Below are positions 23,119 through 32,341 of a DNA stretch of 64,000 nt, piece after piece. The stretch lies in the NCBI GenBank assembly GCA_902651635.1, contig CACRSC010000004.1, positions 288,046 through 352,045 on the forward strand, given 5' to 3'. The stretch is from Mastigamoeba balamuthi. Taxonomy: Eukaryota > Evosea > Mastigamoebida > Mastigamoebidae. Below the pieces are notes generated by a model that saw only the letters and a list, made by a program, of their open reading frames with translations, was not told where the DNA came from and did not search any database. Numbering within the stretch: the first letter of the stretch is position 1; each line of letters begins with the position of its first letter. The position numbers were made by a program, and so were the translations under genes.

Positions 23119-24562
23119 CTACATGAATACAATGTACTTCAGACTGCTTCGGCGGTGCGGCGGGTGCTGCTCCGGCGCGGGGTAGAGAGGGACGACAACC
23201 GAGTCGGGCGGCACCGCAGCCCACTGGCAGCCTCTCAGCTCCGCTGCTGCCCCGTCGCCGCCGCCGCTCCTGGCCGCCGACTCCATCATCCCGACGCACT
23301 CGGCGCACGCCCTGCCGATGGCGCCGCAGTCCTCGTGGGCGAGCCTCCTGACCACCTCCTCGGGGTCCCGCTCGCTGGCCAGCGCAGCGACGGCGCACTG
23401 GGCGCACTCGCCCGCGAGGTCCTGCAGCAGCAGCATGTCCGCGAGCTCGGCGCACTCGGCGGCGACGTCGGCGTCAAGGCAGCAGGCCGAGTCGGCGCAG
23501 TAGACCCAGCGCAGCACCGCGCGGATCGCGGCAGACGAGAAGGGGAACCGCACGAGCTCGGCGGCCTTGGCGCCCGCGCAGGCAGCGCCCCACTCGTGCA
23601 TCGCGCTGAAGTACGGGCAGCGCGCGCGCAGCATCACCCAGTGCGCCGCTATGCGCTCCCCGGAGCCCGACACGATGTCCACGTCGCCGGGGATGAGCTG
23701 CATCATGGCGCTCAGGTCCCGCGCGAGCACTGCAGCACAGCGACCCAGCCCAGTTATTGGTTGGCATGAAGAGTGAAGAGAGTGAGACAGACAGAGACAG
23801 TGACCGAGTGACAGAGTGACCGAGGAGCAAGACGGCTGAGACAATGGGGGAAGAGAGGAGAGAGAAGAAACAGAGGGACCGAGGAGCAGAGGTGGGAGAG
23901 ACAAGGAGACGGAGAGACAGTGGGCGAGAGAGAGAGAGAGAACAGAGAGAGCAGAGACGGAGAGAGATGGAGAGGCGGAGAGAGCTGACCTGCGAGACTG
24001 TCTTGCGGGGTCGGAGGAGGTGCACGCGGGGATGGGGCCGGAAGAGCGAACTGCACCGACTCGATCCGGTACTCGACAGGCGACTCGCACGACGTCACGC
24101 AGAGCTCCGAGGCGCGCATGGCCTGGGCCGTCTCCACGCGTAGCACGGGGTGCGAGTACAGCTCCCCTACCCCGAGCGCCGCCTCGCGCCCCGCGACGCG
24201 TATCCAGTACGTCTGCAGTCGTAAGGACCTCCTCAGCGAAAGCAGAATTCCCCGGATACGGCGGGAATCGAACCGCGGACCTTTGCTTCGTCGGGCGAGA
24301 CGGTGGCGGCGGAGCTGTCGGTGTAGGCGTAGGCGCCGCACATGGTGTAGACCGACGTCCGGGACCTGCCGACGGAGAACTCCACGGGCGGCGGCGCGGG
24401 GCGGGCCCTCTCGGGCTGCTTGGCGGCGCCCGCGACCCCTCGGACGCCAACGAGCACGCCGGCAGCGGAGCGCGCCCGGAAGACGCAGCAGAACATGGAG
24501 GGGACCGCCGTGGAGTGCGCCCCCCAGCTGTAGTCGCGGCAGAGAGCCGGCACGCGCCTCAT
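23119..24562 (-). CDS. BTB/POZ protein with N-terminal beta-sandwich
   Basis: From ATG 24562 the first exon (MRRVPALCRDYSWGAHSTAV … SVYTMCGAYAYTD) and second exon (TYWIRVAGREAALGVGELYS) look like the two halves of a FAMeT-type beta-sandwich; that assignment is tentative. After a GA-rich intron comes a BTB/POZ domain (GDVDIVSGSGERIAAHWVML, then ARCPYFSAMHEWG), which normally mediates dimerisation or Cullin-3 binding. The C-terminus (AALASERDPEEVVRRLAHED …) is BACK-like and short, and ends at 23119. In the first intron the string GGTTCGATTCC mimics a tRNA T-loop by chance. Confidence 0.65.
23770..23990. repeat. GA/GACA-rich low-complexity intron
   Basis: About 220 bp of nearly uninterrupted purine-rich (GAGA, GACA, GAGACAG) repeats on the plus strand fill an intron of the BTB gene. 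The minus-strand transcript is therefore a long CU tract that ends at the acceptor. Confidence 0.85.
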
Positions 24563-24957
24563 CGTGGTGCCTGGTGCTGGTCTCACGTGTTAGGGGAAAG
24601 GGGGATAACCTCTCCAACAATTCGATGTAGAGATTGTGGCGGATTTTTTCCCGAAGAAACTGAGAAATTCAGATTCTGTCAGGGTCAGCAGGGCAGCGGC
24701 GAGTCGGGGGGGGGGGGGGGGCGCTCTTCCTCGGGACGGCAGGCATGTCGCACCACCTCAACAGCGCCCCGGGGGGGCTCTGATGACCGTTGATGTCTTT
24801 CGAACTTTTCGAAATATCTATTTCAGATATTTACTGCCCCACCGGTGGGGGCACTGTTCGCTTGAAAGGCAGACGAGTTTGTTCTCAAGGCGTGTGGAGA
24901 CGACGGTTCTCGCGCTTCCCCATGTGGAGGGGAGAGCCTTTGTCTGGTCGTGCCCCT
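24563..24957. other. Spacer between the small Cys-rich gene and the BTB gene
   Basis: This is 395 bp without a supported gene. It contains a run of 16 G (24706-24721) and AT-rich patches (24800-24835). It should hold the 3' end of the upstream small gene and the promoter of the BTB gene, both on the minus strand. Confidence 0.5.
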
Positions 24958-25148
24958 TCAGCAGCTGTTGCAGCAGCAGCAGAAGGTCTTGCGGACATTG
25001 TAGAAAAACTTGAACAGCTTCAGCTTGAACGAGAGGGGGCAGCACGGGCAGCTGCAGGGCCGAGGGTGAGAACACGCGCTGCGGCACGCGAATCGCACCA
25101 CTTGCTGGCCTTGTAGGCCATCTTGGCGTCGTCGTACACGGTAGGCAT
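24958..25148 (-). CDS. Tiny Cys-rich protein (47 aa, two exons)
   Basis: Exon 1 is 25148-25099 (MPTVYDDAKMAYKASK plus two bases). A 47-nt intron (25098-25052, GTGCGA…CTGCAG) follows. Exon 2 is 25051-24958. The splice creates Cys-Cys and gives CCPCCPLSFKLKLFKFFYNV, then RKTFCCCCNSC and stop. Exon codons are GC3-rich and the splice phase fits exactly, which supports a real gene that a length cut-off would miss. Nine of 47 residues are Cys, flanking a basic amphipathic stretch. A palmitoylated, membrane-lying peptide or a metal-binding protein is possible; no family is recognised. It is divergent from the phosphotransferase gene, with 231 bp between the two ATGs. Confidence 0.5.
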
Positions 25149-25379
25149 TGCGTTTTCAACCCGGCAGCTACTGGCGGTTTTGCTGACTGATTTTCTGATA
25201 TTCTCGGACCCGAACAGATATGTCCAGCGCTGACATGATGACGACAGAGGTGAAATAGTAGAAACGGATCTGGACGACTGAGGATCGGCACATACACCCG
25301 TTCCGTACTTCCCTTTCGGATCAGTGCTGATTTCATTCGAATCTGCTGAGTCTCTAACGTCTGTTTCGCCACCGAGATC

Positions 25380-26724
25380 ATGAAGTTCCGCTATCTGACG
25401 CCCGAGGCGCTCGCCAAGATCCGCACGGACCCGGGCCGCTACAAGATGGAGGACAACTCGACCCTCTCGCGCCTCCTGCAGCCCTGGTGGACCGCCGTGG
25501 CCTCTGCAATGGTGTCTGCAGCGCAGATACTGACCCCCCCCCCCCCGTCTGAAGAAATCTCCCTGACGGCGGCCTCTCGCGCGCACGCCGCACGCGCGAC
25601 GGCTCGCTGGTTTCGGTTTACGCACAGCCCGAGTGGGTCTCGGCCAACGCCATAACGGTCGGGGCCGTGGTGCCGCTGGCGCTGTGCTACCTGGCGTCGA
25701 TGGTGGTGCCCTACAGTGGCGGCCTGTGCCCCGCGCCCCTCCAGTTCCTCTGCGCTGCCTCGGTGCTCGTGTTCCAGACGCTCGACGCCGTCGACGGCAA
25801 GCACGCCCGCCGCCTCGGAACGGCCTCCCCTCTGGGCGACTTCCTCGACCACGTCGGTCCGTTCCCTTTCTTTCGTGGCAGTGACGTCACTGCCACGTGC
25901 GTGCAGTCGACTGCGTGTGCATCATGTTGATTGCGGTGACCATAATCTCGTGCGTGGGGATGAGCGAGCTGGCCAGGCTGCTGACGATCAACGCCGCTGC
26001 GCTGAACTTCCTCGCTGTGCACTGGGAGTCGTCCAAGCTCTTCGTCATGACGATGGACGACGGCACTTCGATCACCGAGGCTCAGGTCGCGTTCGCCGCG
26101 GTCTTCCTCGTCGTTCCCCTGGCGGGGGCGTGGGTATGGACCGCCAGTCCCATCCCCTTCGTCCCGTTCAGCTTCGGCAACATCGGTACGCTCCTTCCCC
26201 GCCGACTAGGCACATCCTGAGCCATACCAGTGGCTGCGGTGTTTGTCATCGGGATCCCTGTGCGCCAGTGCGTCCAGGTCTTACAACGCGTCGTCGAGAG
26301 ACGTGGGGTCGGCATCGTCGGCCAGCTGGCTCCCGTGATCGCGATGAATGCGCTCCTCACGCTGCAATGGTCTCTGCTGGGACTCAGCATACATGCCCTG
26401 GGGCTCGTGGTGAGTTGCGCCACCGTTGTGTGCGAGGCATGCATCACGGCCGAGCGGATCTCAGGGCAGCCCATGAGCTACCGCACCACTCTCCCTATCT
26501 TTGCCGCCGCCTTCGCGTTTCCTTGCCTGAACTCGGTCGTCCGCCTTCATCCAGCAGTCGTAGCCATCAGCTCCGCCGTATTCGCGTTGTAAGCCATCGC
26601 ATTTGTTACTCTTGACATTTGTCAATGAAAACTAACCAGGCAAAGCTCATTCGTGGCAACTGTGACGACGGAGATGAGCACGGCTCTGCATATCAGCGTG
26701 TTCAGGAACCCCAAGCAGCGTTAG
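25380..26724 (+). CDS. CDP-alcohol phosphotransferase (ethanolamine/choline type)
   Basis: This polytopic ER enzyme makes the last step of the Kennedy pathway, transferring phosphoethanolamine or phosphocholine from the CDP-alcohol to diacylglycerol. The start MKFRYLTPEALAKIRTDP and LLQPWW…WVSANAIT match the EPT1/CEPT family. The catalytic signature DG-x2-AR-x8-G-x3-D-x3-D is complete: DGKHARRLGTASPLGDFLDH, with the last Asp (VVD) supplied after a short intron near 25857-25909. Several membrane segments follow, for example CVCIMLIAVTIISCVGM. A last intron at 26591 joins …FAL to QSSFVATVTTEMSTALHI and ends at TAG 26724. The first intron (about 25510-25627) carries a poly-C run. Substrate preference cannot be read from sequence. 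Confidence 0.88.
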
Positions 26725-26835
26725 CGGGGGCTGCTGAAGAGTAAGTGATGGCTGTAAATTGGCTCGCAAAACAATGAGGTCGGTTTATGCTCGCACTGGC
26801 GATGCTACTTCTCTAGGGGTTGTGCAACTTGTGTC

Positions 26836-29800
26836 TCAGAAGACTGGCTTGGAGCAGGCGCATGCGCAAAACTGTGGCCGGAAGGAGTACTTGAGCTCGT
26901 GTCCTTGGTGGCACTTATGCGCGCACACTTGGCACACCCACACAGGCGGCACGCACGTGGCGCATCTTGCCACCATCTGCGCGGGCGAGCACTCGCAGTA
27001 GTCGCCCTTGAGCGACACGCAGGTCAGCGAGCACCTCCTGGCGACCTGCGTGCTGCACCTCCCCGCTTGCCGCGCGGCGACGGCGTCCGCGCTTTCGCGC
27101 CGCTCTAGGCACGCGATCACGTGCTCGACGTTCTTCCTGGTGACCGGGTCCTCGATCTCGTCCAGCATGGTCTGCGTCAGGCACGCAAGGCGGTCGTGCT
27201 CCCTCAGCAGCGTGTCGTTGCCAGCGTCGTCGGGGCCGCGGACCTGCGACAGCAGGACGCAGAGGGCGTAGCACGCGAACGTCACGACAGAGTCCTCCTG
27301 CATGTGCCTCGCGATTGCGTCCGTGAGCACGCCGAGCGCCCCGGCGTCCTCGAGGACAGGGATAATGGACAGCGTCTCGCAGAGGTTTCCTATCGCGAGG
27401 CACCCGTTCTCCTGCAGCTCCGTGTTGTCCGGGAACGCCTTCATCGACGCCACGAGCGACTTGTGGACGTTGGCCCGCACGACTTGCTCGCGCGCCTCCT
27501 CGAGCGTCCCGTCGCCGCATATGTTGAGCAGCAGGAAGAGCACCGAGCGGTGTATCTCCTGGCTCTCGCCGTGCTGCTCCATCCACTGCCCGCACAGCTC
27601 CACGGCCCCCGCGTCCACGACCTCCTTGACGAGCGCGGGCCCGTAGAACGTGAACCCCCTGAGCGCCTCCGAGGCCATGTAGCAGCAGTCCTCGATGGCG
27701 GGGAACTGCCGCGCGGCCTTGCAGATGGCCTCGACCCCGCCGGCCCTGGCGACGATCCCCGCGCAGTCGGCCGAGATCCTGGCCATCTTGCCGAGTATGT
27801 CGATCGCGTCGAACCTGTTGTGCCTGCGCTGCACGCCCAGGATGTCCACGACGCACCGCGTGGCCAGCCTGATGTTGGCGGTGCTCACGAGGTCGTCCTC
27901 GGCGCAGTAGTTGCCCATGAACGCGGCCACCGACGTCAGGCTGTCGCGGAGGTCGTCCGTGGGCCTCCGGCCGTCGAGGCAGAGGCCGACGGCGGACATC
28001 AGGGACTCCATGCCCCCGATGGACATCAGCCGCAGCACGCCGTCGCGTATGTAGCACATGTTGCCAATGGCGGCGAACGCGTCGCCGAGGTTGAAGCGCG
28101 GGTCCTCGACGTGCCCGTTGATGGCCGTCACGAGCGCCTCCACGACGCCGCCGCCGATCAGGCGGGGCGACAGGGCCTCGTCCGATACCACCACCGCCGA
28201 CACCGAGCACAGCAGCTTGCAGCAGACCGACAGCACCTCGACGTCGGAGAAGAACTCGCGCATCACGCCGACGGTGGCGTCCACGCCCCCGCACAGCGTA
28301 ATGCTGCCCGCGCAGCGATTGGCCCGCTTCGCGGCCCTCACCAGCGCGTCCAGCAGCCTCTGGCGGAACTCGGGCGCGAGCCCGGCGGACCAGCCCGGAG
28401 CCAGGTCCACGGCGCCCACAGAGTACGGCGGGCCCGAGAGGACCTGCACCACGTCGCGGTTGCCCGCGATCGTCGCGCACAGCAGCGCGAAGCAGTGGTC
28501 CGCGCTGGCGTCCTCGTGCCCCAGGCCGAACGGCGGCCGCGCCAGCGCCCTGGCCACGTCCTTGTGCCCGTAGAGGCACGCGAGGCAGAGCGCGTTGGCG
28601 CGCCGGGCGAGGTCGCCGTCGACGGCGTACGGCAGCGGGCAGCCCGCGAGCGTGTCGAGCACGCAGACGTTCCCGCCCTTGCAGGCGCTGCGCAGGCACC
28701 TCGTGATGCCCGCCAGCGAGGCCGCGGACTTCTGGCTGTACATCGAGAACGGGCTCGAGAGCAGCACCTGGACGACGGACTTGTGGCCCAGCTTGCAGGC
28801 CTTCCACAGCACGTTGGTGTTGTCCGAGAAGACCACCGCGTTGCGCCTCTCGACGACGCTGAACGGCGGGTCCGCGAACGCGCGCACGACGCCCGCGTTG
28901 CCCCAGACGCAGGCGTTGAAGAACATCTCGCTGACCTCGACGTCGAGGCCCTCGTGCTCGACCACAAACGGCGGCCTCGCGAACGCGCGCAGCATCTCGC
29001 CGTTCTTGCTGCCCGCCGCGCGGTCGACCATGTTGGCGTCGACGACGACGGGCCCGTCGATGTGGAACGGCGGGCGCGCCATCATCTCCAGCGTCTCGAC
29101 GCTGCCCGACTCGCAGGCCGCGAGCAGGGCGACCGAGAACGCCGCGGGGCCCAGCGCGCTGGCGCAGAACGGCGTGCGCACGAGCAGCTCGACGACCCTG
29201 TGGTGCCCGTTCCTGCAGGCCTCGCTGAGCGCCATGGCCACGGCCTCGGTGTCCCCGCGGCCCACGCTGAACGGCGGCCTGCCCAGGGCCTCGACGACGT
29301 CGCACCTGCCGCTCGCGCACGCGGCGCCCACCGCCCCGTCGACGGCCTGCTCGTGGCCCAGGCGCCACGGCTCCCCCGCGAGCAGCGCGACCATCTCCGC
29401 GCCCCCGGCCCCCGCGCAGGCCTTGGTCAGCGCGCGGCTCCTGACCGCGTGGGGCTGGGAGAGGCCGAACGGCGCCCGGGCGAGCAGCTGCACGATGCGC
29501 GCGCTGCCCGACCTGCACGCCCGGCCCAGCGCCTTGCAGTCGAGCGCCTCGGCGGCCGCGCGGCCCACGCCGAACGCGGGGCTCGTGCTCAGCACCTCGA
29601 CAGACTCGGCGTCGGCCCGGCTGCAGCAGAGCATCAGCGCGATGGCGCCCAGGCGCTCGGGCATCGCGTATCGCGGAGAGATCCGGCGGATCGACCGCTC
29701 GATCAGCCGCAGCACGGCCGCCGAGCGCGAGACGACCGCCGCCACCGCGAGGTAGTCGCACGCGCGGAACTTGCGCACGCCGGCGTCGCCTGCTCGCGAC

Positions 29801-30254
29801 GGAGCATCGCTGTCCGATGACTGCGCCTCTGCGAGTGTAGGGGAGAGAAAGATATCGCGCGGGATTTTCAGGAACTGGGATTCATCGTGAAAGATACGCG
29901 GATCTGGATCTGGATATTGTTGGATATACCTCGGTCGTCGCTGTCGCGCAGGTTGCCCAGCAGGCGGAGCAGGTCGCGGCCGCTGCGCGCCGTGGACGCG
30001 GGGAAGAGCTTGCGGGCGAGCGTGCGGAGGTCGTCGCGGTAGGGCTGGGGCTCGAGCGCGAGCCTGCCGACGGCGACGAGCGCGGCTGTCGCGAGGGCTG
30101 CGGGGAACGACAGCGCGAGGGACACGAGGTCCTCGGCGCACGTCACGTAGGGCAGGACCGTCGAGCGCACGGCCCAGGCGGCGCCCAGGGCGGCGTCGAC
30201 GCTCTCGGAGGCCTCGGGCCGAGGCCGTTTCGGGGGTTGCGCGCTGTCCTGCAT
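26836..30254 (-). CDS. Ankyrin-like / armadillo / UBR-box-like protein (about 1,100 aa)
   Basis: Exon 1 (30254-29931, MQDSAQPPKRPRPEASES) and one long exon (29837-26836) are joined by a 93-nt intron (CGAG|GTATATCC). The first two thirds are roughly a dozen repeats of about 33-40 residues with a helix pair and a fixed RPPF/APF turn (ALGRPPFSVG, VRTPFCASAL, ARPPFVVEHE, SSPFSMYSQ), like degenerate ankyrin repeats. The next part is armadillo-like (FAAIGNMCYIRDG, VLFLLLNICGDGTL, GCLAIGNLCETL). The C-terminus is a dense Cys/His module (CSLTC…CECSP…CATCVPPVWVCQVCAHKCH, 20 residues quoted at most per segment) resembling the UBR box that binds N-degrons. A role in ubiquitin-linked recognition is an inference. 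Confidence 0.75.
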
Positions 30255-30926
30255 TTCGTCAGCCGTGTTTTAGATGTGCTGGCCACACGATAGGCAAATC
30301 CGGATATTCTGACCAGAAGATCTGGTATCACAGGATTCCAGCGGCTGTATTGTGATGCTGCTGGGGCAGGAACACGAGCGAGAAGCTTCGTGTTCGTAAC
30401 AATTGAATGGGAGGAACACTCGGCCGGCAGCCGGCGCAACTGTGCTGTCATCGCAGGTGGTCCGCATGCGCCAGAGTGGTTCTCTGCCCTTTTCCACGTT
30501 TGTAGCGTGCTCTCTCCGCATCGACACGATCGGATGTTGTAGGAACTGCAGACACTATGACGGGAGTATGCCATCGGAGGTAACCACGAAATCATGAACG
30601 CGTTCCTACATGGCCATGCCACGGGCATTCGGGCACCTGTGGCCAAAGCCGAGACAGTTGTGATGAGTGAGGTTGGAGTGTCTGCTTGTGAGTACGGTCG
30701 AGTATCATTTGATTGTGCTTACTGGAGGATTTCCCGCAGTAATTTCAGACCTGCGAAGATGATAGTGAAAATCGAGTATGTAGTTACTGTATGGCGGATT
30801 GTCGCGGTCCCTGAACCGGTTCGGGTCAGAAGCACTGATTTCAGATTCAGTTGGATACGGGGATCTTCCACGTATGACCGTTACAACCGAAAAGCACCTG
30901 AAGACAACGAACAACGGCAACAACAC
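30255..30926. other. Divergent promoter region between the repeat protein and the Ras-like gene
   Basis: These 672 bp separate two divergent ATGs. The region is AT-richer, with AT motifs such as GATATTC (30300s) and TTTCAGATTCAG (30839-30855). No coding signal is supported. Confidence 0.5.
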
Positions 30927-32022
30927 ATGGCGGACGAGCTGAAGAAGACCGAGAAGCAGCAGTGGGGCCTGTTCGAGACCGAGTTCCAGCGCTCCCGCGG
31001 CCTCACCCGCGAGCAGCTGCGCGGCGCCCTGGACGCCGGCCTCACCGAGCGTGACATCGACCGCTACCTCAAGGAGGGCCGCCCCCTGCCCCAGGCCAAC
31101 CCCGTCAACTCGGGCGCCACAGTCACCACCGTCGTCCACCACCACAGGCTCGCATCCAACGCCCCCTCTGTGGCCGCTGTGGGATGCCGTTTCGGAGATA
31201 TCTTTGCTCCCTTGATTTCTTCTTCTTTCTAAGATTCCGCATTGCCTCCGTGTCGACGTCACTTTCTGCACCCGCTGACGACGAGCGATCGGGCAGGCCG
31301 CTGGGGCAGAGGCCAGAGCCCGGGGAGACTCCCGGCGAGGACACGATCATCGCCGAGTACGGGAGGGTGGTCAAGGTGCTCGTTGTCGGCGACAGCGGCG
31401 CTGGCAAGACCGCTCTCTACAACGCCTTTGCCTTCCCGTCCGGAGCGACCGGCTCTGGCACCTCGACGGCCCTGGGGTCTGCCCAGGTACGCCTCTCTCC
31501 TGCGACCCGAGTGGAATGCGATGTGTTGCTGTGAATGCACGCACCCCCCATGCCGTTGTCGCCCCTGACGTGTCCCGGACGCAATCGCAGGACACGCAGG
31601 TGGTCCTGGTGACGGCCAAGCACCCGGGGCAGTCGCGCGAGAGCAAGAAGCGCGTCAAGGTGAAGCTGTGGGACTCGAGCACGCCCGCGGGCCGCTCGCG
31701 CTCCAACTACCGCTCGGCCGACGCTGTCGTGGTCCTCTACAGCACCTCGAGCCGCCCGAGCTTCGACTCGGTGCAGAGGTGGGTCGCGGAGACCAAGGAG
31801 AGCTCGACGCCGCGCGCGGGGCCGCGCAAGTCGGCGCCCTCCCTGGCGCTGGTGGGCAACGTGGCGCCGGGGCAGAGGGCCGTCAGCGACAGCGAGGGGG
31901 CGGACGCTGCCAAGCGCATGGGGTTCGACGAGTTCGCGGAGGTCGACGCGAGGAACGCGTCCGCGGTGACCGCGCTCGTCGCACGCGTCGTGGCCCGCGC
32001 CTTTGAGACGGACAGGTCCTGA
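30927..32022 (+). CDS. Ras/Rab-like GTPase fold with degenerate nucleotide-binding motifs
   Basis: An N-terminal helical leader (LKKTEKQQWGLFETEFQRSR) precedes a Ras fold. The P-loop is perfect (GDSGAGKT). The G3 motif is altered: where WDTAGQ is expected the protein has KLWDSSTPAGRS. The G4 NKxD motif is replaced (LVGNVAPG). The helix typical of Rab proteins, FDSVQRWVAETKE, is kept. There is no C-terminal prenyl cysteine (ends AFETDRS). Introns lie near 31150-31230 (boundary uncertain) and 31489-31590 (CAG|GTACGC … GCAG|GAC). It may bind nucleotide without normal switching, or act as a pseudo-GTPase. The family is Rab-like by fold only. Confidence 0.7.
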
Positions 32023-32341
32023 GAAGGTCGTCCGCTCTGTGGCGGTGTACCAGTCAGCAAGACAAACAAACGGCAGGCTCTCTTTGCTGTGCCAGTGCCA
32101 AGCACGGGGTGAATTTGCTCTGCCTGCGATCGGCTCTGTCCGAGTGCATTCGCCGAGGAGTATTTCGTGGTTGATGTGAGCTTGATGCCCGAGATGCCGT
32201 CAGTGTTCTGGCGGAAGCCGCGGTTTCTACGTCTACGGAGAAGTTGCCTTCGGAGATTCACTATTTGTGTGTTCCTACCCAGCAGATCTTGGCCTCTTTA
32301 CACCGCAGCGCACCGGACGGCGTCCAGGGCACCTCTGCTCC

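Noticed and set aside
24240-24310. tRNA-like T-loop (GGTTCGATTCC) on the minus strand
   Set aside because: The stem does not pair (two mismatches of five), no acceptor or anticodon arm fits, and the sequence is the 5' end of an intron after a clear exon (VSPDEAK).
27121-29820. A very long plus-strand open frame (about 900 codons)
   Set aside because: It is antisense to the ankyrin/armadillo gene. High GC3 of that gene removes stops on the other strand; its translation is Arg/His/Ala/Glu-rich with no domain.
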